DNA from: Chloroflexota bacterium
Lineage (GTDB): Bacteria; Chloroflexota; Limnocylindria; Limnocylindrales; CSP1-4
Reading direction: 5' to 3'
DNA: 34,742 bases
Assembly: GCA_016191345.1 (NCBI GenBank)
Contig: JACPOU010000034.1
Coordinates: 1 to 34,742 of the forward strand
Part shown: piece after piece, positions 16,477 through 23,987 of the stretch
Layout: every line of letters begins with the position of its first letter
Numbering within the stretch: the stretch's first letter is position 1
The notes under the pieces: generated by a model
What the model was told of the DNA's origin: nothing
Seen by the model: the letters and a program-made list of their open reading frames with translations, nothing else
Databases searched by the model: none
Made by a program: the position numbers and the translations under genes

Positions 16477-17277
16477 GTGACGAACAGCGTGCGCGTGGAG
16501 CGGACCGGCCCGAACGGCAGCGTCAACCTCGCCCGCCCGGATGTCCACAACGCCTTCGATGCCTCCGTCATCGCCGAGCTCGCGGCGACCTTTGCCGGCT
16601 TCGATCGCGAGGCTCCCACGGCGCTCCGGGCCGTCGTGCTCGCCGGCGACGGCCCGTCGTTCTGCGCCGGGGCGGACATCGCCTGGATGCGGGCGGCGAT
16701 GCAGCTGGACGTCGAGGGCAACGAGCAGGACGCGATGGCGATGGCCGAGATGTTCGAGACCATCGATACCTGCGCCGTCCCGGTCGTCGCCCGGGTCCAG
16801 GGCGCCGCGCTCGGCGGCGGCATGGGCCTGTGCGCGGTGGCGGACGTGGTCATCGCCGAATCGGGGGCGCGCTTCGGCTTCACCGAGACGCGGCTGGGGA
16901 TCCTGCCGGCAGTGATCGCCCCGTTCGTCATCGCGAAGATCGGGGAGACGCACGCGCGGGCCCTGTTCCCGGGCGGACGCCGGTTTGACGCGGCGCGGGC
17001 ACAGCGGATCGGGCTCGTCCACGAGCTCGTCGAGGGCGAGCCGGCCCTCGATGCCGCCGTGGAGGCCGCGGTCGCCGACATCCTCGCCGCGGGGCCGACG
17101 GCCGCGCGCGCCGCGAAGGCGATCGTCCGCGAGGTCCGGGGCCTGGGGCACGGCTCCACGAAGTGGCACACCGCCCGCGTCATCGCCCGGCAGCGCACGA
17201 GCCCGGAGGCCCAGGAGGGCTTCCGCGCCTTCGCCGAGAAGCGGCCCCCCGCCTGGCTGCCCGACGGCGAGGCCTGA
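16477..17277 (+). CDS. liuC: Enoyl-CoA hydratase/isomerase family, probable methylglutaconyl-CoA hydratase
   Basis: A 266-aa crotonase-fold protein, predicted to hydrate 3-methylglutaconyl-CoA to HMG-CoA. It shows LARPDVHNAFDASVI (substrate-binding start), FCAGADIAWMR (oxyanion-hole segment; GADxxWM is typical of LiuC-type hydratases), and GAALGGGMGLCAVADVVIAE followed by FTETRLGILPAVIAPFV with the conserved catalytic-region glutamates. The GTG at 16477 follows a TACGAT box by 6 nt. The role is inferred from position between MCC beta and alpha subunit genes and the HMG-CoA lyase gene; a general enoyl-CoA hydratase remains possible. Confidence 0.85.
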   Translation: MTNSVRVERTGPNGSVNLARPDVHNAFDASVIAELAATFAGFDREAPTALRAVVLAGDGPSFCAGADIAWMRAAMQLDVEGNEQDAMAMAEMFETIDTCAVPVVARVQGAALGGGMGLCAVADVVIAESGARFGFTETRLGILPAVIAPFVIAKIGETHARALFPGGRRFDAARAQRIGLVHELVEGEPALDAAVEAAVADILAAGPTAARAAKAIVREVRGLGHGSTKWHTARVIARQRTSPEAQEGFRAFAEKRPPAWLPDGEA

Positions 17278-17290
17278 TCCCCGGGCAGGC

Positions 17291-17319
17291 TTGCGCAGTC
17301 AGCGCACGGACGCGACAAT
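17291..17319 (+). promoter_or_regulatory. Putative promoter of the HTH-mccA fusion gene
   Basis: TTGCGC (17291-17296), a 17-nt spacer, and GACAAT (17314-17319) lie 9 nt before the ATG at 17329. It is the best -35/-10 pair in the window and again lacks a Shine-Dalgarno sequence. Confidence 0.5.
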
Positions 17320-17328
17320 CGCGCCGCG

Positions 17329-19389
17329 ATGGCTGACGAACTGAGCCCGAGCGAGGCTGCGAGGCAGATCGGAGCATCGACGCGCTCGGTCCAGCGGTGG
17401 ATATCGGCTGGGACTCTCCCCGCACGGCGAGTTGGTGGTCGCTGGCGTGTCGCATCTGGCGCGTTAGACGCGTTTACACGGTCCGGCTCATCTCCGGACG
17501 CTGCAGCTACCCCTCCCTCGACTGCGATCCGGCACCTCTTCATCGCCAATCGTGGCGAGATCGCACGCCGCATCCGTCGGACGACGGACCGGCTCGGGAT
17601 CCGCGCGACCGTGCCGGCCACGACGGGCCAGGCGGCGCTGGACCTCCTCGACATCGAGGCCGTGGTCGCGGCGGCGCGCGACGCCGGGGCCGACGCAGTC
17701 CATCCCGGGTTCGGGTTCCTCGCCGAGAACGCCGCGTTCGCCCAGGCCGTCATCGACGCGGGACTCGCCTGGGTCGGGCCGCCGCCCGCGGCGATCCGGG
17801 CGATGGGCGACAAGGCCGCCGCCCGGCGGCTCGCCGCCGGGCTCGGCGTCCCCACCGTCCCGGGCTACGACGGCGCGACGCAGTCCGACGCCGCGCTCGG
17901 GCGGGCGGCCGCCGCCATCGGCTATCCGCTCCTCGTCAAGCCGGCATCCGGGGGCGGCGGCAAGGGCATGCGGACCGTCCGTGATGCGTCCGCGCTCGGC
18001 GATGCGCTCGCCTCGGCGCGCCGCGAGGCCGCCGCGTCGTTCGGCGACGACCGGCTCGTCCTGGAACGGCTGATCGAGGGACCGCGGCACGTCGAGGTCC
18101 AGGTGCTGTTCGACCGGCACGGTGCCGGGATCCACCTCGGCGAGCGTGACTGCTCGGTCCAGCGCCGGCACCAGAAGGTCCTCGAGGAGACGCCGTCGCC
18201 CGCGGTCGATCCGCGGATCCGGGCCGGCCTCACCGATGCCGCACTCCGCCTTGCCGCCGCCGTCGGCTACGAGAGTGCCGGCACGTGCGAGTTCCTCCTC
18301 ACCGACCGCGGCGAGTGGTACTTCCTCGAGATGAACACCCGGCTCCAGGTGGAGCACCCGGTCACGGAGCTCGTCACCGGGCGCGACCTCGTCGCCGACC
18401 AGCTCCGGATCGCTGCCGGCGAGTCGCTCGACACGACCCAGGCCGAGGTGGACGCCACGCGCGAGGTCGGCGGCCACGCCATCGAGGTCCGCCTCTACGC
18501 CGAGGATGCCGAGGACGGGTTCCTGCCCGCGACCGGGCAGGTCGTGCGGCTTCGCTGGCCGCGCGGCGAGGGCATCCGGATCGACGCCGGGATCGACGAG
18601 GGTGACGCGGTGACCGGCCGCTTCGATCCGATGCTCGCCAAGCTGATCGCCCACGGTCCGGACCGCGCCACGGCCCTCGCCCGACTTGCGGGCGCCCTCG
18701 ATGAGACCGTCGTCCTCGGGCTCGTGACGAATCTCCGCTTCCTGCGCTGGCTCGTCCGCGAGCCGGCGGTCATCGACGGCCTCTTCCGGATCGACACGCT
18801 CGACCGGATCTGGCCCCCCGACGACTGGGCGGACCGGGTGGCGATCCCGGATGGCGCGTGGCGCGCGGTCGGCCGGGCGATCGGCAGGGGCGGCTGGCGG
18901 CTCAACGCGCCGGCCCGGCTTCGGCTCGTCGCCGACGATGGCACGGAGCGGACGGTCGAGGCCGACCCGCGGGTCGCCGATGTCGATGCCGGTGGTGATG
19001 CCGGTGGCGATGCCGCTGACACGTCCGCCGGCGCCTCACTGCCCGTGACCGCGCCTGCCGCGGAAGGAGCCGCCCTCGTCGACGTCGACGGACGGAGTGT
19101 CCTGATCCGCCTCGCGCCGCCACCCGACGTCGATCGGGCGGCTCGTGCGGCCGCCACCCAGCATGGCTCGGGCCCCGCCGAGGTCACCGCGCCGATGCCC
19201 GGGAACGTGCTGCGCATCCACGTCCGGCCGGGCGATGCCGTCGCCGCCGGCGACCCGATCGCGACCCTCGAGGCGATGAAGATGGAGCACGTCGTCGCCA
19301 CGCCCATCGCAGGCAGGGTCGCGGAGCTCCGGGCGCGGGCGACCGACCAGGTCGTCCGGGGCCAGCTGCTCGCGATCGTCGAGCCGTAG
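17329..19389 (+). CDS. mccA: HTH domain fused to methylcrotonyl-CoA carboxylase alpha (biotin carboxylase-BCCP)
   Basis: A 686-aa fusion. Residues 5-52 are an excisionase/MerR-type helix-turn-helix (SPSEAARQIGASTRSVQRW, then AGTLPARRVGGRWRV). Residues 53-66 are a Ser/Ala/Pro linker. From 67 the protein is an acyl-CoA carboxylase alpha chain: FIANRGEIARRI, the ATP-grasp loop GGGGKG (208-213), ERDCSVQRRHQKVLEE, EMNTRLQVEHPV (from 334), and C-terminal BCCP with the biotin-accepting K651 in EAMKMEH. No ATG, GTG or TTG lies in frame between 17329 and the carboxylase domain, so the fusion is the only ordinary reading. The HTH part uses codons rare nearby (TTA, ACA, AGG, TTT). About 18 residues that in AccC carry YSxAD...ADE are missing after residue 91. 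It follows the hydratase gene by 51 nt. Biotin-dependent carboxylation of 3-methylcrotonyl-CoA is the probable reaction. Confidence 0.9.
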   Translation: MADELSPSEAARQIGASTRSVQRWISAGTLPARRVGGRWRVASGALDAFTRSGSSPDAAATPPSTAIRHLFIANRGEIARRIRRTTDRLGIRATVPATTGQAALDLLDIEAVVAAARDAGADAVHPGFGFLAENAAFAQAVIDAGLAWVGPPPAAIRAMGDKAAARRLAAGLGVPTVPGYDGATQSDAALGRAAAAIGYPLLVKPASGGGGKGMRTVRDASALGDALASARREAAASFGDDRLVLERLIEGPRHVEVQVLFDRHGAGIHLGERDCSVQRRHQKVLEETPSPAVDPRIRAGLTDAALRLAAAVGYESAGTCEFLLTDRGEWYFLEMNTRLQVEHPVTELVTGRDLVADQLRIAAGESLDTTQAEVDATREVGGHAIEVRLYAEDAEDGFLPATGQVVRLRWPRGEGIRIDAGIDEGDAVTGRFDPMLAKLIAHGPDRATALARLAGALDETVVLGLVTNLRFLRWLVREPAVIDGLFRIDTLDRIWPPDDWADRVAIPDGAWRAVGRAIGRGGWRLNAPARLRLVADDGTERTVEADPRVADVDAGGDAGGDAADTSAGASLPVTAPAAEGAALVDVDGRSVLIRLAPPPDVDRAARAAATQHGSGPAEVTAPMPGNVLRIHVRPGDAVAAGDPIATLEAMKMEHVVATPIAGRVAELRARATDQVVRGQLLAIVEP

Positions 19390-19453
19390 GGGTACCCTCT
19401 CGGGACCGACGCCCGCCCACCCGACCCTGCACGCCCGGGAGCGAACTCGACCG

Positions 19454-19654
19454 ATGGCCCACGGATCCAGCACCGACCAGGCGCCCCTCCCCGGCACGCG
19501 CGCCGAGCTCCTGGTCCTCCACCAGGCGGCCCGCCGCCGCCGCGACGCCGCGCCCCTCCTGAGCGAGGAGCGGGCCGAGGCGACGAAGGAGATCGCCCGG
19601 ATCGAGGTCCACATCGCCGCGATCGAGCGGGCGATGGACCCGCCGCTCGTCTGA
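19454..19654 (+). CDS. Small helical protein of unknown function
   Basis: A 66-aa predicted protein. After a polar N-terminus (MAHGSSTDQAPLPGTRAE) it is almost wholly helical and charged (LLVLHQAARRRRDAAPLL, then EERAEATKEIARIEVHIA), suggesting a coiled-coil dimer or subunit-contact helix. A GGGAG-like site lies about 14 nt before the ATG and a TACCCT hexamer at about 19393. It is placed between mccA and the HMG-CoA lyase gene in the same direction, 64 and 39 nt away. I do not recognise the family. Small extra subunits are known in some acyl-CoA carboxylases (the epsilon chains of actinobacteria), which makes that an idea worth testing, not a call. Confidence 0.6.
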   Translation: MAHGSSTDQAPLPGTRAELLVLHQAARRRRDAAPLLSEERAEATKEIARIEVHIAAIERAMDPPLV

Positions 19655-19693
19655 CGAGCGAGCCGCCGGCCCCGAGCGCCGCCTCGACCGCCC

Positions 19694-20650
19694 GTGGCTG
19701 ACCGCGTCCGGATCTACGAGGTCGGGCCGCGCGACGGGCTCCAGAACGAATCCGTCGCCGTCACGCTCGAGGCGAAGGTCGAATTCATCGAGCGGCTCGT
19801 GGCCGCCGGCCTCCGCGAGATCGAGGCCACGAGCTTCGTCTCGCCGAAGGCGATCCCGCAGCTCGCCGACGCCGACGAGCTGCTGCCCCGCCTCCCGGCC
19901 GTCCCCGGCGTCCGCTACCCCGTCCTCGTCCCGAACGAGCGCGGCATGGACCGCGCCGAGGCCGCGGGCGCGGGGGCCCTCGCCGTCTTCACCGCGGCGA
20001 CGGACGCCTTCACCGAGCGGAACATCGGGATGACGATCGCGGGCTCGCTCGAGGCCGCTCGGCCCGTCCTGGCCCGGGCCGGCGCGCTCGGCTGGTGGCG
20101 GCGCGGGTACGTCTCGACCGCGTTCGGCTGCCCGTTCACCGGCGCCGTGGCGCCGGGCCGGGCCGTGGACGTGGCGCTGGCGCTCCTCGACCTCGGCGTC
20201 GACGAGGTCTGCTACGGCGACACGATCGGGGTGGGCGTCCCGAACCAGGTCCAGGCGCTCGTCGACGCCTCGACGGCGGCCGGGGTGCCCCTCGACCGGA
20301 TCGCCTTCCACTTCCACGACACCCGGGGCACCGCGCTCGCGAACGTCCTGGCGGGGCTGGCGGCCGGGATCCGCTGCTTCGATGCCTCGGCGGGGGGCAC
20401 GGGCGGCTGCCCCTACGCGCCCGGCGCGGCCGGCAATCTCGCCACGGAGGACCTCGTCTACCTCCTCGATGCCTCCGGCTACGAGCACGGCGTCCGCCTC
20501 GACGGCGTCCTCGAGGCGGCGCGATTCGCGGCGGCGGCGCTCGGCCGGCCCCTCGCCTCGAAGGTCGGCCAGGCCGGCGGCTGGGACCCGACCACCGGCG
20601 CCGCGACGGGGCGAAGGATGGGCCTCGGCACGCCGACCGGCAGCCCATGA
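19694..20650 (+). CDS. hmgL: Hydroxymethylglutaryl-CoA lyase
   Basis: A 318-aa TIM-barrel lyase that splits HMG-CoA to acetoacetate and acetyl-CoA, the last step of leucine degradation. Signatures: EVGPRDGLQNES at the N-terminus (catalytic Arg, metal Asp), EATSFVSPKAIPQLAD, YGDTIGVGVPNQV, HFHDTRGTALANVLAGL and the active-site cysteine loop GGTGGCPYAPGAAGN with TEDLVYLL. Length fits HMG-CoA lyases rather than isopropylmalate or citramalate synthases. It starts at GTG 19694. Its last codon and stop overlap the start of the 36-aa AKPGG peptide (ATGA at 20647-20650). Confidence 0.95.
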   Translation: MADRVRIYEVGPRDGLQNESVAVTLEAKVEFIERLVAAGLREIEATSFVSPKAIPQLADADELLPRLPAVPGVRYPVLVPNERGMDRAEAAGAGALAVFTAATDAFTERNIGMTIAGSLEAARPVLARAGALGWWRRGYVSTAFGCPFTGAVAPGRAVDVALALLDLGVDEVCYGDTIGVGVPNQVQALVDASTAAGVPLDRIAFHFHDTRGTALANVLAGLAAGIRCFDASAGGTGGCPYAPGAAGNLATEDLVYLLDASGYEHGVRLDGVLEAARFAAAALGRPLASKVGQAGGWDPTTGAATGRRMGLGTPTGSP

Positions 20651-20757
20651 TCACGACTGGACGCGCGAAGCCCGGCGGCGCGAAGCCCGGCGGCGCGAAG
20701 CCCGGCAGCGCGAAGCCCGGCAGCGCGAAGCCCGCGACCGCGCAGCGCGAGCGGTGA
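20647..20757 (+). CDS. 36-aa AKPGG/AKPGS repeat peptide, translationally coupled on both sides
   Basis: A very short frame starting MITTGR and continuing with five pentapeptide repeats (AKPGG twice, AKPGS twice, then AKPAT), ending AQRER. It is highly basic with no hydrophobic core, so it is unlikely to fold alone; nucleic-acid or ribosome contact is conceivable. Its ATG overlaps the HMG-CoA lyase stop (ATGA) and its TGA overlaps the GTG of the epimerase gene (GTGA), exactly the junction type used by real gene pairs in this window. Alternatively it is a translated spacer that lets ribosomes reach the epimerase gene. No known family. Confidence 0.5.
   Translation: MITTGRAKPGGAKPGGAKPGSAKPGSAKPATAQRER
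20665..20739 (+). repeat. 15-bp tandem repeat, five units
   Basis: Units GCGAAGCCCGGCGGC (20665, 20680) and GCGAAGCCCGGCAGC (20695, 20710), plus a divergent fifth at 20725-20739. The period is a multiple of three and encodes the AKPGG/S pentapeptides. Confidence 0.9.
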
Positions 20758-21602
20758 GCAGACACGCCATCCCCGTCACCCTGGAGGCCGGCGACGTCCG
20801 GCTGACGATCGCCCCGCACGAGGGCGGACGGCTCGCGTCCCTCGCGATCGCGGGCGACGAGATCCTCGTCACGGGCTCGCCCGCGGGGCCGATGTACTGG
20901 GGCTGCTACCCGATGGCACCCTGGGCCGGGCGAATCCGTCACGGCCGCTTCCGGTTCCGGGGCCAGGAGGTGCAGCTCCCGCTGGGCTCGCCGCCACATG
21001 CCATCCACGGCATCACCTACGACCGGCCCTGGGCCGTGGTCGATGACCGGACGCTGGCCACCAGGCTCGGCGCGTCATGGCCGTTCCGTGGTGAGCTCGT
21101 CCAGCAGGTCACGCTGCTGCCCGGCGGACTCGAGGTGTCCCTGGAGCTTCGCGCGCTCGACGCGATGCCGGCCGTCATCGGCTGGCACCCGTGGTTTCGC
21201 CGGTCGATCGCCGGCGTTCCGGTCGAGATCTCCCTCGAGGCCAGGGCGATGCTGCGCCGGGACGCGGAGGGGCTTCCCGCGGGCGAGCTCGTCGCGCCCA
21301 CGCCTGGCCCGTGGGACGATGCCTTCACCGGGGTCGAGCGCGCGCCCCGGTTGACATGGCCGGGTCGGGTGCGCCTCGAGATGGAATCGACCTGCCGCTG
21401 GTGGGTCGCCTACACCGAGCGTCCGGATGCGGTCTGCATCGAGCCCCAGAGCGGACCACCGGATGCGGTGAACCTCGCCGGACGGAGCTCACACGGCCTC
21501 GACCTCGGGCCGGCCATGCTCGAGCCGGGCGAGACGCTGCGCCACACGATGACGTGGCGGTGGGCGAGTCTGCGCGGCACCGCATCACCGGCCCGAGCGT
21601 GA
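20754..21602 (+). CDS. Aldose 1-epimerase (galactose mutarotase) family protein
   Basis: A 282-aa beta-sandwich protein of the mutarotase superfamily, expected to act on free or phosphorylated sugar anomers. It shows IAPHEGGRLASLAIAGDE at the N-terminus, PMAPWAGRIRHGRFRF, the catalytic-type histidine H85 in PHAIHGITYDRPW, IGWHPWFRR (second His) and CIEPQSGPPDAVN with the conserved glutamate. The GTG at 20754 overlaps the micro-ORF stop; the frame is open further back but that is inside HMG-CoA lyase. It resembles GalM/YeaD-like proteins closely enough for family but not substrate. Confidence 0.87.
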   Translation: MSRHAIPVTLEAGDVRLTIAPHEGGRLASLAIAGDEILVTGSPAGPMYWGCYPMAPWAGRIRHGRFRFRGQEVQLPLGSPPHAIHGITYDRPWAVVDDRTLATRLGASWPFRGELVQQVTLLPGGLEVSLELRALDAMPAVIGWHPWFRRSIAGVPVEISLEARAMLRRDAEGLPAGELVAPTPGPWDDAFTGVERAPRLTWPGRVRLEMESTCRWWVAYTERPDAVCIEPQSGPPDAVNLAGRSSHGLDLGPAMLEPGETLRHTMTWRWASLRGTASPARA

Positions 21603-21617
21603 GCGCGCGTCCGGCGC

Positions 21618-21623
21618 TAGCAT
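21618..21623 (+). promoter_or_regulatory. Putative -10 box for leaderless HNH gene transcript
   Basis: TAGCAT ends 7 nt before the ATG at 21631; no Shine-Dalgarno sequence lies in the 28-nt gap after the epimerase gene. Confidence 0.45.
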
Positions 21624-21630
21624 CCCGCGC

Positions 21631-22146
21631 ATGAATGGCGTCGTGCTCGTGCTGAACCAGGACTACGAGCCCTTGAACGTCACGAACCTGCCCCGGGCGT
21701 TCCGGCTCGTCTTCGGCGAGAAGGCCGAGGTCCTCGAGTACGACCACCAGATGATCCGGACACCGCGGACCGAGTTCCGCGCGCCGTCGGTCATCCGGCT
21801 CCAGCATCACATCCGGCGGCCCCGGCCGAGGGTCAAGCTCTCGCGCCGGGAGATCTTCGTCCGCGACCGGCACACCTGCCAGTACTGCGGCCGCATCGCC
21901 CACGACCTGACGCTCGATCACATCGTGCCGCGCCATCGCGGCGGCGCCCATGCCTGGGACAACCTCGTCGCCGCCTGCAAGCAGTGCAACCATCGGAAGG
22001 GCAGCAAGACGCTCGAGGAGGCGCGGATGCGGCTGGTCCGGCCGCCCTTCGAGCCGCGCAGCGACCTCTACTCGCTCTTCACGCCGTACCTCGTCGACGA
22101 GCGCAACGAGGCCTGGCGCCTGTACCTGTTCCTCGGCCGGAACTGA
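21631..22146 (+). CDS. HNH endonuclease family protein
   Basis: A 171-aa protein of the widespread small HNH family. The N-terminus (VVLVLNQDYEPLNVTNLPRA) is the conserved extension of these chromosomal HNH proteins. The nuclease core has a zinc site formed by C83/C86 (CQYCG) and C116/C119 (CKQCN), with HNH residues around H97 (LDHIVPRHRGG), N111 and H121. The family is common as a single chromosomal gene in Actinobacteria, Chloroflexi and Cyanobacteria; its biological role is unclear, possibly DNA repair or defence. It begins after a TAGCAT box at 7 nt, and lies 19 nt before the CCA-adding enzyme gene. Confidence 0.93.
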   Translation: MNGVVLVLNQDYEPLNVTNLPRAFRLVFGEKAEVLEYDHQMIRTPRTEFRAPSVIRLQHHIRRPRPRVKLSRREIFVRDRHTCQYCGRIAHDLTLDHIVPRHRGGAHAWDNLVAACKQCNHRKGSKTLEEARMRLVRPPFEPRSDLYSLFTPYLVDERNEAWRLYLFLGRN

Positions 22147-22165
22147 CCGGCGCGGAGCCGGTCCG

Positions 22166-23557
22166 GTGAACGGCGCGCAATCCCACCCCGAGATCAGGCC
22201 GCCGGCCGACGTCCTCGCGATCCTGGATCGGCTGTGGGCCGCCGGTCACGCGGCGTACATCGTCGGCGGCTCGCTCCGCGACCTGCTCCTCGGCCGGGAA
22301 GCGAAGGACTGGGATCTCGCGACGAGCGCCCGGCCGGAGGAGGTCCAGGCGCTCTTCCCGGGGTCGCTCTATGAAAACGCGTTCGGGACGGTGGCCGTGG
22401 GCCGGGATGGGCTCGGGGCCGCCGTTGCCGGAGCGCGGCCGGAGCCCGTGCAGATCACGACCTTCCGCTCCGACCACGACTACGCCGACTTCCGGCGGCC
22501 GCACAGGATCGAGTTCGCGGATCGCGTGGCGGACGACCTCGCCAGGCGCGACTTCACGATCAACGCGCTCGCCTGGGGCGCCGATCGCGCCGGGGAGTCG
22601 CCGCGACTCATCGATCCGCATGGCGGCCTGGAGGACCTCGGGCCGCGGACGCTCCGGGCCGTCGGGGACCCCCGAGCCCGATTCGGCGAGGACGCGCTTC
22701 GGATGCTCCGGGCCGTGCGGCTGGCCGCGACGCTCGATGGCGGGATCGAGGCCGGGACGCTCGCCGCGATCCAGGCCAGGGCGCATCTCGTGGCCCACCT
22801 CTCGGGGGAGCGCATCGGGGCGGAGATGGAGCGGCTGCTCGGGGCTCCGCGGCCGTCCATCGGCCTGGAGCTCATGGCCTCGACCGGCCTCCTGGCGGTG
22901 ATCTCGCCCGAGCTCACCGCGCAGCGCGGGATCGCCCAGAACAAGGTCCCCGGCGACGACCTCTGGGACCACACCGTCAAGGCCGTCGATGCCGTGCCGG
23001 CCGGCCGGCCGGCGGTGCGGCTCGCGGCGCTCCTCCACGACATCGGCAAGCCCGCGACGATCGACGAGGGCCCGTTCCGCGGCCACGACGCCGTGGGTGC
23101 GGACCTCGCGGCGGCGCTCCTCGAGCGGCTCCGGACCCCGCGGGCGACGGCCGAGCGGGTCGTCGCGCTCGTCCGCCATCACATGTTCACCTACGACCCG
23201 ACCTGGGGGGATGCGGGGGTCCGGCGCTTCATCCGGCGCATCGGGCGGGACCTGCTGGAGCCGCTGTTCGCGCTTCGCGAGGCGGACAACCTCGCCAGCG
23301 GCCAGGCCGCCGATGCGCACGGGCTCGACGAGCTGCGACGGCGCGTCCGCGAGCAGCTGGCGGGCCACGTCGTCCTGGAGCGCGGCGACCTTGCGGTCGA
23401 TGGGGAGGACGTGATGGCGTACCTCGAACTCCCTCCCGGGCCCCGGCTGGGCCGGATTCTCGACGAGCTGCTGGAACGCGCGATCGCCGATCCGGCGGTC
23501 AACGAGCGAGGCACACTCCTCGCGATCGCCCGCTCGCTGCTGGAGAACGCCCCGTGA
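22166..23557 (+). CDS. cca: CCA tRNA nucleotidyltransferase with HD domain
   Basis: A 463-aa enzyme that adds or repairs the 3'-CCA end of tRNA. The class-II nucleotidyltransferase head has YIVGGSLRDLLLGREAKDWDLAT (quoted as GGSLRDLLLGR plus DWDLAT, the metal-binding DxD), followed by RRDFTINALAW, the RR..F motif, and DPRARFGEDALRMLRAVR for base selection. From about residue 285 there is an HD phosphohydrolase domain (ALLHDIGKP). Poly(A) polymerase is the alternative within this family. The GTG at 22166 lies 19 nt after the HNH gene; a longer frame reaches back into that gene. The stop overlaps the TPR gene GTG. Confidence 0.94.
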   Translation: MNGAQSHPEIRPPADVLAILDRLWAAGHAAYIVGGSLRDLLLGREAKDWDLATSARPEEVQALFPGSLYENAFGTVAVGRDGLGAAVAGARPEPVQITTFRSDHDYADFRRPHRIEFADRVADDLARRDFTINALAWGADRAGESPRLIDPHGGLEDLGPRTLRAVGDPRARFGEDALRMLRAVRLAATLDGGIEAGTLAAIQARAHLVAHLSGERIGAEMERLLGAPRPSIGLELMASTGLLAVISPELTAQRGIAQNKVPGDDLWDHTVKAVDAVPAGRPAVRLAALLHDIGKPATIDEGPFRGHDAVGADLAAALLERLRTPRATAERVVALVRHHMFTYDPTWGDAGVRRFIRRIGRDLLEPLFALREADNLASGQAADAHGLDELRRRVREQLAGHVVLERGDLAVDGEDVMAYLELPPGPRLGRILDELLERAIADPAVNERGTLLAIARSLLENAP

Positions 23558-23967
23558 TCGAGCTTCTGCTCGCCGCCGATCGGCTGCTCGCGGACGGGGC
23601 GATCGAGCCGGCGGAGCACCTGTACCAGCAGGTCGTCGAGGCGGATCGCAGGAACGCGATCGCGGTCATGGGGCTCGCCCGGGTGGCGCTCGCGCGCGGT
23701 GACATCGTCGGCGCCGAGGCCGCCGCGCGCCGGGCGCTCGAGATCGACCCGGAGAACGTGGCCGCGCGCCGGCTGCTTCACGGGGAGGGAGCGGCCGCGG
23801 GGATGGCCGACGCCGGGGCCGAGCCCGAGCCCGAAACGGCGCCCGAGCCCGAAACGGCGCCCGAGCCCGGGACGGCGCCCGAGCCCGAGCCCGGGACAGC
23901 GCCCGAGCCCGGGGCGGCTCCCCGCGAGTCGTGGCTCCGTCGCCTGCTCCGCCGCCTGTTCGGCTGA
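23554..23967 (+). CDS. Small TPR-like protein with acidic Pro linker and basic tail
   Basis: A 137-aa protein. Residues 1-75 are two tetratricopeptide-like hairpins (ADGAIEPAEHLYQQVVEADR, then ALARGDIVGAEAAARRALEI). Residues about 88-122 are a repetitive acidic linker of EPEPETAP/EPGTAP units encoded by imperfect 18-24 bp DNA repeats. The end, SWLRRLLRRLFG, is a short, strongly basic amphipathic helix that could bind membrane lipid or nucleic acid. The GTG overlaps the cca stop (GTGA). The combination of scaffold, spacer and tail hints at a peripheral membrane adaptor; no partner is identified. Confidence 0.75.
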   Translation: MIELLLAADRLLADGAIEPAEHLYQQVVEADRRNAIAVMGLARVALARGDIVGAEAAARRALEIDPENVAARRLLHGEGAAAGMADAGAEPEPETAPEPETAPEPGTAPEPEPGTAPEPGAAPRESWLRRLLRRLFG

Positions 23968-23975
23968 CCGCCCCG

Positions 23976-23981
23976 TATCCT
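23976..23981 (+). promoter_or_regulatory. Putative -10 box for the galE-like gene
   Basis: TATCCT ends 6 nt before the ATG at 23988; no Shine-Dalgarno sequence is visible. Confidence 0.5.
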
Positions 23982-23987
23982 TCGGCG

